From: Chelydra serpentina
Taxonomy: Eukaryota; Chordata; Testudines; Chelydridae
DNA: 64,000 nucleotides
Direction: 5' to 3'
Assembly: GCA_037349315.1 (NCBI GenBank)
Contig: JBAIAC010000014.1
Location: 25,397,001-25,461,000, forward strand
Shown here piece after piece: positions 31,841 through 44,564 of this stretch. The number at the start of each line of letters is the position of its first letter. Within the stretch, counting starts at the first letter, position 1. The notes under the pieces were generated by a model that was given only the letters and a program-made list of their open reading frames with translations, had not been told where the DNA came from and ran no database searches. The position numbers were made by a program, and so were the translations under genes.

Positions 31841-34800
31841 AAATGCTTTTCAGGACTGGAGTTAAGATTGGACTGAGCTGTCTCATGGTGGAAGGGCAGC
31901 TGTCTACCACCACCATAATGTTCTGGAGGTGTCCTTCAAGACAGATCCATTCTGTTTCAGGCTCTTTTTCTTCAGACCATCACATATCTCAGGCAAGAAA
32001 GCACATCCTATGGCTGAGCATGTTAAATGCTCCTGAGTGGTCTAAGGAAATGAGTATAGATGTTTGCCTGTTGTCCATAGACAACAGGAAATCATCTATC
32101 AGCACCACCACTTCTACTTCTCTTCCATCACATAATTAATTTGGGAAGGATCTAGGATACTGGCTTTGGATAGATATACTTGGAGATGACTATTCAGAAA
32201 TGCTCAGATATGGGTGATTGCAGTTAGCGAGATCTGTCACTTTCTTTAGGATTGTCCAGACTATAATGTGCTTTAATCTGGGCAGTAGAGCAATGGGGGC
32301 TGTCTCGTTAGTGGCGAGTTGAGTAGTATTTTCTCTGTCACATCTAGTCCATAGATCAGGTTCATGGTATGTCCAGTTATCTGAGTTTGATATAGTCTAA
32401 TTGTGAGAGTCCTAAATGAGTTAATGCTCCTGCTGCTTGTTATTTCATCTTGTTTATAATCTGAAAATACTGCACCTTTAGAAGAACAAAAGTGCAGTCT
32501 GAGGTTCTGTTGGAAAATGGGATAAAGGGACTAGTAATTTAGGTGCCCCTTCTGTTTAAACAGAACAATAGAGAAAGAGAATACAAGCAGAGGCTGATGA
32601 AAATCATGTAACTTCAGGGATGAATACATATCTTTCTCAGTTCTTCCCACATCCCATGAGGGCCCACAGAAGCCAAAGTTGAAGACAGTCTTCCTTCTCA
32701 CCCTTGTAACTGAGGGTAGTAGTAAGACATTGCCACAGGAGCACTTGCAGGTAGAGGGGGTGAAAAGGCCATCTACCAATGTTCCCTGAAGTTATGAGGT
32801 ATGTAGAAAAGATATGGTTTTCTGCTAGTCCATAAAGGCCACAGGACTAAACAAAATGCGAGCCTAGAATAGGACCAGACTAAGTGTAGCCATTGGTTTA
32901 TTCCCATTTATAACCTCTGTGTACAGGCAATCCTGTATCACTGTCTGTTATTACTAAAAGTAACTTACTGTGTCTGGAAGGCTATACTTCCACAAGCATT
33001 CTTGAGCGTAAATAGAAATATGTTTCAGTGTTTCTCCATGTGACATTGCCTGATGCACAAACATAAGGCATAATTCAGTGCTCAACTGTGAACGGATGCT
33101 GCTGCCATTGCTGCAGGGGAAAATAAATTAACTGCAAATTATATGGCTGTTGATGAACAGAATGATGTTTTCAGAAACAATCTAGTAAAGGAAACCTTGG
33201 GGTGAGGGGGAAATATCCTTTCAGAGACTCTTTAGAGCAGGATGTTAAATTGCAAAGAAAGAGCTAAACTGAGACCTTAAGTCACAGCAGCCGTGTAGCC
33301 AAGTCCAGAGTACATGGGGAGTGGAGCTTAAAAAAAGTCGCCTCCCCCTGTACTCACCTGGTGGCGCTCCAACAGCACCCCAGATGCTCCTGCCACCAAT
33401 TTCTCTTATCCTTGAGTTCAACTGGCTTGGGGAAAGAACTAGACTGCATGCACCATGGTGCCCCTACAGGAGGGGTCTCCCCTGCACATTTCTCAGACCA
33501 CAGCCAGCAGAGTCTCAGCTTCCCCCTCGCACTTCAGTACAGCTTGTACCTGCTGCACTTGCTTTCATCTGTAGAAATATTTGCACTTGCACCAAAGGAA
33601 GCCTATAAAATAACATTCAGCCCAAATCCTTAGGGTCAAATCCTCATTTGAGTAAATATGTGTGTGCTGGCACGAGTAAGTTCTATGGTAGCTGCCGGTG
33701 GAAGGAATCCGCACCATCAAGCCATGTAGAAGCAGCAGAGCCAAGCCACTCTGCAGTCTTAGGGTTGCAGTAGCCTCCACTACTGCTGCTCCACGCCCTC
33801 CTTTTCCCATGTATAGGAAGGGAATGTATTGTGGATCTGATTTATTTTGGATGCACCACACTCATTCCCAAATATCCCCTCTGCAGGGGTCTCTGGCGGG
33901 CTGCAGGAACCATACTGATGCCACGACACTGAGGCCCCTCTGCTCCTGCATTGGGAGGCAAGATTGGTCCCTTATCTGGGAACAACATATTTTTGAGTGT
34001 TCAAAATGGGTGTAATGGGTATTAATGGGATCAGGAGTCTGGCTCCTATTCCTAGGCTATAAGGAACTTCAAACACAGGTACTTGGCCAGGTACTCGGCA
34101 AGGTTCTCAGAACGCTTGGCCTACCCCAGCTGCAGTGCTATATTTTTCCTAGTTGTATCACATCACTCTGGGGATTACTCAACCAAAAACAAGTGATGTC
34201 ACTTCTAGACTCTCAGGAGGTTGCACTTCCATGGCAAACAAGCTGGTGACTCCCTGACATGCCACATATGGGGTAAATCAAATGTTCATGAAGTAGCTGC
34301 TGACGGCAGGGTTTTCAATCCTTGTTCTCTGTTCTAGCTCTTGGGAACAGAACATAAATAGCAAAACATACTATAGCACAGAGAGTACACTACACAATGG
34401 AATTCAGTATAGTTTAAAATAAGGACTAGAATACAAGGCTTCCCTTAAGCACAACAGCATTTTGAGCTGTGTAGGTTCATATGCTTCATAAAACCATGAG
34501 ATCCTCTCTGAAGATGGACATGTATACTTTTATTTTAAAAATTCATCTTTTATTGCAAATGACTGCCTTTACGTCCATGTCACTGCAATACTGATGGATC
34601 ACTGCCATCTATAGACAGGGATTAGCTTGGAACACAATTCGATATATAAGAAATATGACAGCATTCTAGATTTTAAACAGGCCTTCCATGTGAAAACAAT
34701 AGCTCAGGAAGGAGTTGTTCACAACAGACATGTTGGAATGGTCACACAACTGTATCTGATAAGAGTAACTGAGCACAAGCATTAGCTCAACAGTCCATCA

Positions 34801-35214
34801 GTAGTAAACACAGAATAAAAGCTGTATGTTGCATTCATCTGTAGAGAGCTTCTAAATGCAAACTTTATACATAATTGAATAAAGTAGAATACACTGCTGG
34901 CCATTCTTTTTTTTCCTATGCATGTACTTAATTGCGGTTGACTATTACCTGAGTTGATTCATGGGGGGTGGGGGGAAGGTTGGTGATATTTTATCCATCA
35001 TGAGTGCCAATTAGGTGCTGGTTTAATTAGCCAGATAAAATTAAAACCAACTCAACTTCTCACGCATCCCTCAAACCAAGTTAAACCAAGCCCAGAACTT
35101 CTGCAGGAGATTATCAGGAAAGTGACATATCAGTGTTCCTTGATCAAACTAGTTTGAATTTTAGTAAAACTTGAAGTCTTTAAACCATGATTTGAGGACT
35201 CCAGTTACTCAGCC
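31841..35214. other. 3.4 kb without a recognised gene
   Basis: Scattered open frames of 62-105 codons, several overlapping on opposite strands at 33321-34249 where GC content is higher, have no recognised domain. Nothing with clear TSDs or inverted ends was found. Confidence 0.4.
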
Positions 35215-35335
35215 TGTGGATGGGGTCTATTTCAGGAGTGGGGAAGGTTCTGTGGCCTGCAATGTGCAGGAGGTAAGATGAGATGATCACGATGGTCCCT
35301 TCTGACCTTTAAAGTCTATGAATTTATGAGTAAAA
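35215..35335 (+). mobile_element. CR1 LINE 3' end, truncated
   Basis: CTGTGGCCTGCAATGTGCAG, then GATGATCACGATGGTCCCTT and CTGACCTTTAAAGTCTATGA, is a CR1 3' UTR ending in an ATGAATTTATGAG tail related to the octamer repeats. It belongs to the same group as 8705-8790, on the opposite strand. About 120 bp remain. Confidence 0.75.
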
Positions 35336-36858
35336 GGTTTGGACTCTGTTCTGTTTGGGAATGGGTCAAGGTTCAGTCGAATCTCATTATAACCAAACCA
35401 GGTTATGCATCCAGAGTTGATAACATCCCACACAGTTTACTCTGATCTAAGTGTACTGGTATCTAAAAGTTAGACTACTGTAAGATTATTCTAGGGAAGA
35501 AACTTAAACAGATAAATTTCACACAGTTCTTCCTGCAACAGACAGAGCTCCCTTTTGGCTCACCTAGAAGACCACCCACTGTTACTGTACCATAAAGATC
35601 CCAGTTCAAGTCTAGACTGCTGTAATATGCCACATCACACTGGACGATTGCAGCCCTCAAATGGGGGTGATCTATTAATTGACGAAGTCTGATATAGTGG
35701 AAGAAAAGATGGAAGTTAGGTTGATATAACTGTGTCACTCAGGGATGCGGATTTTTCACACCTCTGAGCCACATAGTTATACTGATGTAAGTTTCTAGTG
35801 TGGACCTGACCTTTGACTTTCTGCTTCATTTCATGCCATAGGAAGAATCCAAGCATCATGAAATGAAGAAAAAACAGGGCAGAGTATCTGTACAGTAACA
35901 TTATAGTCTAAATTATAAAAATTGGTGGGTTTCAGTTGCTGAAACCATATTCCATTCCATTCCCTTTCAGCTCCAGATCTCATCTTCCACCTACAAACTG
36001 ATGAAATAGAACAAAATAGATAATTAAATAGAGGGAAATGAGGTCTTAAAACATCAAATGAGATAATATACTATTCTTCGCAGTGAACTACACTATACTA
36101 TTACTATACTATTCTCAACAAACATATGTGTGCTAAATTTCCCAAAAGTATTAGAATTTCTGGCTAACTTTGGTACTCATTAAATCTGCAGATACTTTAT
36201 CACCAAATCTGCACCCTTGTGTTGGAGTCAAACTGTATATGATGATCTCAGAGAAATACTTTAATTTCTTACATGGTCTATTATATTCTGTTGATTTACA
36301 TTATACTCAGTTTTATACTATATATTATATTTTGGATATCTAGAATCCAATCAGCCCAGAAGCAAATTGTATTGTATAATTAAAGTAGGTATTGTGTACA
36401 CTTTGATTTAGAGAGTTTAAAATTTACAGATTAATAAATATCTTCCCATCCATCTCAAAAAGCATAGTTAAAAGAAGCTAAACTGTCTTATACTTCATAA
36501 GTGGATCAAATTGATTTGAAATAGCAATTTCCTAAAGCTCTGCAGAACTGATGTAAATCAATTATTCCAGACGAATGAAGCCCACAAACTGTTCAGCTAT
36601 CTGTTCAGCTAGGGAAGTTCCTCATTTATTATCATCAGAACCTGCTTTGAACTACGATCTCCATTTTTTTTTGCCAAATTGTGTCTGAATTGTATATTAT
36701 TAGGAAGAAGTCCGAGGTAAAACTAAGTTTCCTGAACACTTTTTGAATAAAGAATAGCAATAATAGCGTATTTTGAAAGTCTATTACATAGCAGTGTGTA
36801 ACGGATTAGCCACCAGGTACAGAGGCAAGAATTCTTAAATTCTAATCACACCTGAGTC
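35336..36858. other. 1.5 kb unassigned, AT-rich
   Basis: Contains low-complexity ACTATACTATTACTAT near 36090-36120. No gene recognised. Confidence 0.4.
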
Positions 36859-36892
36859 AGTCATTTAAACTCTCAAGTCATTTAAACTCTCA
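36859..36892. repeat. Perfect 17-bp tandem duplication
   Basis: AGTCATTTAAACTCTCA occurs at 36859-36875 and again immediately after at 36876-36892, a two-unit tandem repeat without mismatch. Confidence 0.95.
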
Positions 36893-36964
36893 GCCCCAGT
36901 TCTTCCCTCTATGCAGTGGAAGAAATAACACTTAATTCAAAGAGTAGTTGTGAAGATTTATTAA

Positions 36965-37110
36965 TTATGTATTAATTATTATTGATCATTATTATTATTT
37001 GTATTACCGCAGCACCTAGGAGCCCCACTCATGGACCAAGACCCCACCGTGCTAGGTACAATTCCTCCCAAGCAAATCACTTTATCTCTGTGTGGATAAG
37101 TCTCTTCATC
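36965..37110 (-). repeat. L2-like LINE 3' end, inverted
   Basis: ATTATTATTTGTATTACCGC, then AGCACCTAGGAGCCCCACTC, then GACCCCACCGTGCTAGGTAC is the reverse complement of an L2-type 3' tail (GCCTAGCACAATGGGGTCC ... GGGGCTCCTAGGTGCT ... TAATACAAATAATAAT). It belongs to the same old family as 5790-5935 and 13590-13695. Confidence 0.6.
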
Positions 37111-37279
37111 TCTAAAGCAGGTGTACGGGGAGATTTTGGCAAACCAGTGCCTGAAACCACTATGTCTTATTGCTAAAAGCAGCCAATTCAGCATGATTAG
37201 CTTAACCAAGGAAAGAGGGAAGTGGGTTTTGGATGCCACAGAAATGGCAGCTTGACCCCATTTTCTTCCTGATAAGAAT

Positions 37280-37770
37280 TGTGTTGAAGTTGCTGATACA
37301 TGCATTTTAGAAGAGCAGGATGTGCCCCAGGAATGTCTATTGGGGCCCCAAGGCTGCAAACTCTGGAAAAAAAACCACCTGGTTAATCAATAATCAGAAG
37401 GAACCTCTTGCTGGACCATTGAAACTGCTTGCTTAACAAGTTTTCTTTAAGGGTCATGTCATTCTATTACTAATATATAAACAAGGGGGGAAAGTTTGAG
37501 GTAGTGGGACTCTTTTTGGACTCTCCCTCAGGTTACATCTTGCAGTCCCCACTGGCAGACAGAAGATTTGACCACCAAAAGCCTGCTGCTGTGTCACTCG
37601 AGAGCCACACTCAGCTTTGGTAATTATCAAGGGTTGGCGGTGTTTTACTAATCTGTTGCGGACATGTGTAAGTGCTTGAGACTAAGTAAAGTTTAGCTTT
37701 AAGTGAAAGCACTCTTGTGTTGTCCTGTTTGTGCCGGCCATCTATCGGTCGGACGACTGTGTCTCCCCTG
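37280..37770 (+). mobile_element. Probable solo LTR
   Basis: The block contains ACTAATATATAAACAAGGGG at about 37470, a plausible TATA box. About 200 bp downstream is AGTAAAGTTTAGC, then AAGTGAAAGCACTCTTGTGT and TTGTCCTGTTTGTGCCGGCC. This is the U3-TATA-R-U5 order of a retroviral LTR, and I associate it with an endogenous retrovirus family of turtles. The right end is near CTCCCCTGATCC. No matching TSD or TG...CA pair could be fixed, and no retroviral gene follows. Confidence 0.55.
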
Positions 37771-39354
37771 ATCCATGAACCATAGTTTGGGAGCTACTGT
37801 TTAAAACAGCAGTTTGAAAAATGGCACTTCAGATATTCTCCTAGGGGAAGCTAAATCTCCTGGGAATTATTTATTAGTAATAAACTAAAGACACATCTAA
37901 ATTGAACTTGGAACTGCTACGAAATTAAAGAAGACTGGGGCTTAGTAGCATGGAACAGCTACCATTAATATAGTGTGGTGGGGAATCGATTTCGGAAAGA
38001 AGGTGCTTAAAGGTGACTGTAAAGTGTTAGATCCTTTTCTTTAAATCAGCAACCTATTACTTTGGCTCTGGTTTTGATCTGCTATTTGCAGGTGTACATT
38101 GCATGGTACATATGAGATTAACATGTTGCTTCTCAATAATAGCTATATATTTCAAAAAGATAAATGTGCTTCCCACTATTCTCTGGGTGGCAAGGGGAAT
38201 CTTTTTCCCTAAGAGTCATCCCTACAACTTCCACTGGAGTCAATAGGTGCTCCTTGCATGCATCAGAATCATCATTTAGCCCTGTCAAATAGTTGTATAA
38301 TTTTAACAGATATTTTCAGGAGGATGGGAAGCTGTATTGGTGCTCCGAGGAAGGGAGTAGAGGATAATCTGGCTAAATATTACACAGAGTTTTGAGTAAT
38401 AGTTGGCTATATATTGTGAAAGAAAAAGAGACAGACTGGGCAGAACTGAGGAGCACATTTGTGCTTTCTGATTAGAGATGGATGAGAAGAGAGAATTGGA
38501 GGTTCTGGGGTGCTTGGATTTAGAGGAGGGACCAGAAGATGCCAGGGTACTTGACCATGTGGGAAGACATAACTTGAGCTATTGTATTTTGATATTGTTG
38601 TAAAGTGTACTGCTTTGGCAACATGGTGAGAATTTTTCTAGTTTCATTTAGGACACAAAAAAGGCCTGATCACACCTGTTTGTTCCAGCCATTCCATCCC
38701 CTTTGGTGCTGGGCACCTATGCTGTCACCTGTCCAGGGGTCATCTTCTTCTGGCCAGTTTCCAGCCCTGTGGCCTGATTCTTCCAACAATACTGCACAAA
38801 GAAGCCACACTGCACCCAAGGCAAGTACCATTTCTATCTACCTCAGGTTTTACTGTACAGCCTGTTACTGTACTATTGAAGCACACATACAGGCAATTTA
38901 GATCTGGAAAGCATTCTTCACAGTGGATTTATAGTGGATTCTGCTTTTCATGTCTCCCCGACCCCAGAAGCATACCAAGTTTTCTTTCTGGTTGTTATTA
39001 GTAAACCAACAAAACCACTGTAATTCCAAATTCCTGACATGGATGGAAAAGCCCCCTCTGGAAGTCAAAGAGCTCTAAGTTTAAAATAACTGATGATCCA
39101 AATACTACCGTGTAGGAATATCAAATTTCATTGTGGGTGTGCACCTTTTGCGTGTTGTTTTCTTCCCAGTTATCTTGTGTCCATGATCCAGTGAGTTCAT
39201 TGAGTTCACACTACTCCGATCTGATTCCCAAACACTTACTCCCTACTAGGGCATCTTGTTTCCTCTGTAGGCTTCTGTGACTATTTTTATAACTCTTTCC
39301 ATAAATATGTTTTTAATTATTTTTAATAAACAGTCTTTATTTAAAATGAGGTTA
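37771..39354. other. 1.6 kb unassigned
   Basis: CCATAGTTTGGGAGCTACTG at about 37780 resembles one terminus of a hAT-like element (compare GTTTGGGA at 9177), but the partner end is missing. No gene recognised. The 98-codon frame at 38605-38901 carries no known motif. Confidence 0.35.
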
Positions 39355-39440
39355 AAGTGGCCCCATAAATTAGTGCATGGGCCTATTAGTGAGTCTGATC
39401 TTGCTCTCATTAAAGTTAATGACAAAGATCCCATTGACTC
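39355..39440. repeat. Short palindromic MITE remnant
   Basis: GGGCCTATTAGTGAGTCTGA, then TTGCTCTCATTAAAGTTAATG, and GATCCCATTGACTCCAATAA form degraded inverted arms of the kind GATCCTGCTCCCATTGAAGTC / GACTTCAATGGGAGCAGGATC. Confidence 0.4.
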
Positions 39441-39884
39441 CAATAAAAGCAGACACAGGTCTAGTGGTAGTAAAAGATCAGTTCATAATCACTGCACTGT
39501 GGCCTTGATTAAGCTCATGTCTGCTTAGTGGTCTTTTTTTCAGAGGGTTCTTGACAAGGAATCAAGAGATATGTGGTACAATAAGGTGCCCTAAATATTT
39601 TGTTTATAAAGAGAAGAGAAGATGCCTGGTGTCACTTCTAATCTTCAAATATTCTTTAACATTAAAACATAGAGTCTGAGGTCAAAATTAATCCTGACAT
39701 TGTGTGTCTAAGTCATAAGCACCAGAACCTTTGCAAGCAAGTCACAGGGTAAACAGAACAATTATCAGGTCCCATCAAACTCATTACCTGGGTTCTGAGG
39801 GGATCTTCTCAGAAGATGCTAGGCAGTTATCATGATGAGACCACAGCTTCCTTTGGGTCACCACTTAAATCTCATAGGACTTTA

Positions 39885-39996
39885 AGGACCTGATCCTGGA
39901 AGCTGCTAAGCACTTTGAGGTGCTGGGACCCCTCAACTTCAGTAGAATGAATTCAGTAGAGCTGAGAGTGCTCAGAACCTTGCAGGATAGAACCCT
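39885..39996. repeat. Short palindromic MITE
   Basis: The left arm GACCTGATCCTGGAAGCTGC and the right arm, ending GAGTGCTCAGAACCTTGCAG then GATAGAACC, are imperfect reverse complements (CCTGATCCTGCAAGGTGCTGAGCAC-type arms). The element is about 110 bp and non-coding. Related remnants occur at 53036-53110 and 56610-56720. Confidence 0.55.
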
Positions 39997-41275
39997 CAAA
40001 GGGTGGAAAGTTTCAAATAACTCTGCAGCTTTCTGAAGACACCTAGATACAGATATCTCAGCAACTCTGTTTCATTCTTCTCCTTCTTTCATTTTTTTTA
40101 CTGAAAGTAGGATCCTAGCCAAAAGCACCCCCAAACAACTTCTAGCAGTCCCCATTAGGCTGACAGTCCTTGGCATATCCAATATATTCTTCCTTGCTGA
40201 TATCAATCTCGGAGGTATTTGTTTTTTCTGTCTTCCCTGCATCCTTTCTTAATTATAGATGACTCAAGAAGGGAAAAGATTCAAAATCATGTATGTTTTT
40301 TAAATAAACATCTGATTTGGGAAAGAATTAAAGCTAATCAGAATAACATCTGGTATTGTATGAAGGATTAATAGCTCAGTACTTAAGACAACAACTCATA
40401 GGTGAGCAGTAGTTCTTCACCAAAAACTTTTTGTGTTTAACCTGAGGATCATTGAATTCAAATTCACCTCCTTCATGTTTCAGAGCAACTATGCAAACAG
40501 GGATAGCTCACTTCCCAGAGATCACCAGACATATTGACCCCAAGGCCAGGGAAGTTGAGTGGCATATGGTTTCTGCTTGGAAGCAATTGTGACAGAGCCC
40601 ATGTTCCACCAAAAGGATTGTAATAAGACACAGTGAAGCTTCAGAATGGCTGGGAAATTGAATACAAAACTGTCTTTTCTGGACTTCTCAAACTGTTGCG
40701 AAAGATGTAAAGTTTGCTGCTACTATTGTTGGTATTAGCCATCTTTGTTCAAGGCAATTAATGGGAACTATGTTAGTAGAATTTAAAAAATAGGCTATTA
40801 TTCATGGGTATTCACTCATAGTTCTCTCAAGGAAATAGTTCATTGCTACATCCTGAATCTTTCCTAGCTACCGAAAAACCTTGACAATACTATGGTAGTT
40901 TGTCTGCTTCCTGTGGCTACTTCCACCGGTTCCAAGTTTCAAATATGAAAGATTCTCTGTGAGATTTGCAGTTTCCTTTATTCCCAACCGTATTTCCCAC
41001 TGTTCCCAGGAGATCATATGTCTGTTATTGGCATCTGCCCATAGAATTAAATAATTTTTAGTCATACAGTATCTCCCCCTTGTGTTCAAAAATTTCTCCT
41101 ACCATTTTTAGAAGTTCTATTTTCTACTCCACTGACTTCTTGGTTCTTTCTGCTTAAAACAAAATTGTCTTTTTAATCTCTTGTATATTTTTTTTCATCC
41201 TCCCAGGAATATGAGGTGTAAATTTGTGGGGGGAGCCCAGATTCATATTTACTCTTATAGGCAATCTTATGCCTC
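39997..41275. other. 1.3 kb unassigned
   Basis: AT-rich with no recognised gene or repeat ends. Confidence 0.4.
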
Positions 41276-41707
41276 ATGACATCATCCATTTTGAAGCACT
41301 TGGAGGAGAGGAAGGTGATCAGGAACAGTCAACATGGATTCACCAAGGGCAAGTCATGCCCAACCAACCTGATTGCCATCTATGATGAGATAACTGCCTC
41401 TGTGGATATAGGGAAAGCAGTGGACATGATATACCTTAACTTTAGTGAAGATTTTGATATGGTCTCCCACAGTATTCTTGCCAGCAAGTTAAAAAAGTAT
41501 GGATTAGATGAATGGACAATAAGGTGGATAAAAAGCTGGCTAGATTGTTGGGCTCAACAGGTAGTGATAAATGGCTTGATGTCTAGTTGGCAGCCAGTAT
41601 CAAGCTCAGTTCCCCAGGGGTAGGTCCTGGGGCTGGTTTTGTTCCATATCTTTATTAATGATCTGGATGATGGGATTAATTGCACCCTCAGCAAGTTTGC
41701 AGATGAC
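41276..41707 (+). pseudogene. CR1 reverse transcriptase fragment with FADD box
   Basis: A 115-codon frame carries LEERKVIRNSQHGFTKGKSC, then MIYLNFSEDFDMVSHSILAS (motif A region, with YLNFSEDFD in place of the more usual YLDFSKAFD). It ends at a TAG at 41621. Beyond the stop the same frame gives [12 protein letters not shown] and the FADD catalytic box at 41696-41707. FADD is intact here but is CADD in the copy at 29285-31840. Confidence 0.9.
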
Positions 41708-41759
41708 ACTAAACTAGGGGGAGAGGTAGATATGCTGGAGGGATAGGGTCCTAGACAAA

Positions 41760-42470
41760 TTGGAGGATTCGGCCAAAGGAAATCTGATGAGGTTCAACAA
41801 GGACAAGTGCAGAGTCCTGCACTTAGGATGGAAGAATCCCATGCACCGCTACAGGCTGGGAACTGACTGGCTAAGCACCAGTTCTGCAGAAAAGGATTTG
41901 GGGATTACAGTGGACGAGAAGCTGGATATGAATCAGCAGTGTGCCCTTGTTACCAAGAAGGCCAATGGCATATTGGGCTGTGTTTGTAGGAGCATTGCCA
42001 GCAGATCGCAGGAAGTGATTATTCCCCTCTATGCAGCACTGGTGAGGCCAGACCTGGAGTATTGCATCCAGTTTTGGTCCACCACACTACAGAAGGGATG
42101 TCGATAAATTGGAGAGTCCAGCGGAGGGTAACGAAAATGATTAGGCGGTTGGGGCACATGATTTACCAAGAGAGGCTGAGGGAACTGAGCTTATTTAGTC
42201 TGCAGAAGAGAAGATTTTATAGCAGCCTTCAATTACCTGAAGGGGAGTTCCAAAGAGAATAGAGCTAGGTGTTCTCAGTGGTGGCAGATGACAGAACAAG
42301 GAGCAATGGTCTCAAGTTGCAGTGAGGGAGGTCTAGGTTGGTTACTAGGAAAAACTATTTCACTAGGAAGGTGGTAAAGCACTGGAATGGGTTACCTAGG
42401 GAGGTGGTGGAATCTCCATCCTTAGAGGTTTCTAAGTCCCGGCTTGACAAAGCCCTGGCTGGGATGATTT
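41760..42470 (+). pseudogene. CR1 reverse transcriptase, C-terminal fragment
   Basis: The frame 41760-42107 gives [18 protein letters not shown], then [20 protein letters not shown] and [13 protein letters not shown]. It shifts near 42100 into a frame with EERLRELS-like sequence (here QERLRELSLFSLQKRR). The final part, [20 protein letters not shown], sits in a third frame before the 3' UTR. Confidence 0.9.
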
Positions 42471-42562
42471 AGTTGGAGTTGGTCCTGCTTTGAGCAGCGG
42501 ATTGGACTAGGTGACCCTCTGTGGTCTCTTCCAACTCTAATCTTCTATTATTCTGTGATTCA

Positions 42563-42999
42563 GACTAAGCCCATACAATTCTGAGTAATAATGAGGTGAT
42601 GATTCCTTGGCCTTAACAAATTACAGAAACAGGTTGGGGGTAAGAAACAGGATCTGGGGGTAAGTTTAGTCAAAGAAAGACAAGCACATTAAAAGGATAC
42701 AAGCTAGTGAGGTCCCACTAGATGGCATTTTAACTTAAATAACAAAAGAAATATGTAAGGATAAGTGTATGAACAAAAACAAAATTACATGTATCTAGTC
42801 TATGTAACCCTTCTTCCAGGTGGAGCCAGCAGAAAAAAGGGCCAGGTTCAATATCTAGGGGTTCCTCACAATACAACACAGAACCACTCAAGCCCCCACC
42901 CAGTAACCTCAGAAAATTACACACCACCCTTGGGTGCCTCTGAGAAGCAATACTTCCCCACTCACAAGCATAAAGTCTGAGTGTAGAAAAGAAACTTTT
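42563..42999. other. Unassigned sequence
   Basis: A stretch at 42815-42960 is GC-richer, with open frames of 71 and 96 codons on opposite strands; neither is recognised. Confidence 0.4.
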
Positions 43000-43830
43000 T
43001 AATGAAAGGAAGGAAGTCACCCAACATTAATAAGGGAATATGCCACAAGCAGGATTCAGAATCATAAAACTGTGAGCAGTACACCCATTCCAGAGTCCGT
43101 GGGGCAGTGTCTTCTGCCTCATGTTCTTGAGTTCTAAAATCAAAAGTTCCTTTTCTGAGCTCCTCTCTTCTCCCTACAATACCCCATTCACAGTGGTTGT
43201 CCTTAGTCAGTGAGAACCCAGGTTTCAGAGGGGCATCTGTGTGAGTTCACCTCCCACCCGGGGGAAAAGGCACCTTGCTTGCTCCACCATCTGAGCACTT
43301 GTGTTGGCTGGCCGCATTGCCAGCCACTCATTCCTCTCCACTGAACGCCCTGCCAGCCGCTCGTTTGCCACGTGACTGCTCACCGTCCAACTGTCAGTCA
43401 CCTTCTACTGACATCTGCCTCTCTGCTGTGACCTCTGCAGGTTAGTCTCTTTAGTGAATTTCAACTCTTTGCAGGCTGGGGAGAAATGCTGTCCCACCAC
43501 AAGTGATTCTGAGCACTTTAAAATAACAAAAAGCTCCTAATGAAGACTATTTAGCTCTATCTTTGAACAGTGGGGAGGAACAGGTTAAACCAGACCAGAG
43601 ACCCTTAGGGAGATTCCACACTTCCTGGCTAGGACATCTGTCCCCATCCCTCTTGCTTTCTCAGGGGTCTGACATTTGAGCCCCTGGCTTAATGAGGTCC
43701 TTTCAGCTGAGGGTGACCCCCTCATTTGGGACAGGTTAAGAACAGTTATGCTCCCCTTTAGTCATACAATAAAGACAAAAACATTGATAACATTTCACTA
43801 TCCCTGAATTCAGTATTAAAGTGATTTGCA
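43000..43830. repeat. Unclassified repeat-like block, possibly LTR-derived
   Basis: GC-richer, pyrimidine-rich sequence with short echoes such as TGCCAGCCACTC and TGCCAGCCGCTC (about 43318-43365). I associate the sequence with a dispersed turtle repeat, but cannot show ends, a TSD or coding motifs, so it is a weak call. Confidence 0.3.
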
Positions 43831-44544
43831 ACCTAACACCAGCCAAAGTTGATCAGTTTGAGCACCACCACTCTATCTGCTGCCTATATAAGCAAAGTAG
43901 GTGTGTTCATGTAAATACAGTTGCTCCTGTGAAGTCTCTCCCCCTCCTAGCTAGCTGTCAGGGGAGAACTCATTCAGACCCTGCTTACATCTAGATGACT
44001 AGACACTTTGTCTGGTTTACTAGATTAATAATTTAACTGGTATCTGGCACCAGAAATACCATGTGCATCCATGGAGATCATTCAAACCAAGTTGAAAGCC
44101 CGACCATCCAGCCCAATATTTGATGAAGCTCCTGGAGATGGGTTGGCCATTGACTGTCTTGTGTGGAGGACCATAAAGAACACCACATAGTAATCCTCTA
44201 GGCTCTGTTTTCTGGTAAATTCAGAAAACTCTGGATCATTGGGGACACTTGGAAAATAATCACTTTTTTTCCTTCCTCTCTATTACCACAATGATGACTG
44301 GAAGACAGAATAGGTACCCCAATGGTGGGATTTGAGCCACATACTGGCCAGCACGGAGTTAACTGCAAAGCCATGTGGAAATCAATGAACCCTATTGCTC
44401 AGTGCTAGGTCATGTTAACTCATCTCCCTAGAGCTGTGTTAGTACTGAACGATACTGATTAAAAACATAAAATAAAAATAGCCATATCTGTATACCTTCT
44501 CTCATAGCCCCCCTTCCCTGTCTACAATTAGGTAACAAAATTAG
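43831..44544. other. Unassigned sequence
   Basis: No recognised gene or bounded repeat. Confidence 0.4.
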
Positions 44545-44564
44545 TTAACACACGTGAACTAATA

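Larger units (their letters stand above)
41276..42562 (+). mobile_element. CR1 LINE, second long copy, 5' truncated in RT
   Basis: Starts abruptly within the reverse transcriptase at TCCATTTTGAAGCACTTGGA and continues to a 3' UTR ending CTATTATTCTGTGATTC near 42562, about 1.29 kb. It is collinear with 30555-31840 and belongs to the same subfamily. Frameshifts and stops make it inactive. No TSD could be established around the truncation point. Confidence 0.95.

Noticed and set aside
36979..37359. A 126-codon minus-strand frame
   Set aside because: It runs over an inverted L2-like tail and into LTR-like sequence; no motif and no continuity with a gene.
37771..37800. A hAT-like terminus, GTTTGGGAGCTACTG
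   Set aside because: Only one end could be found and no TSD, so no element was called.
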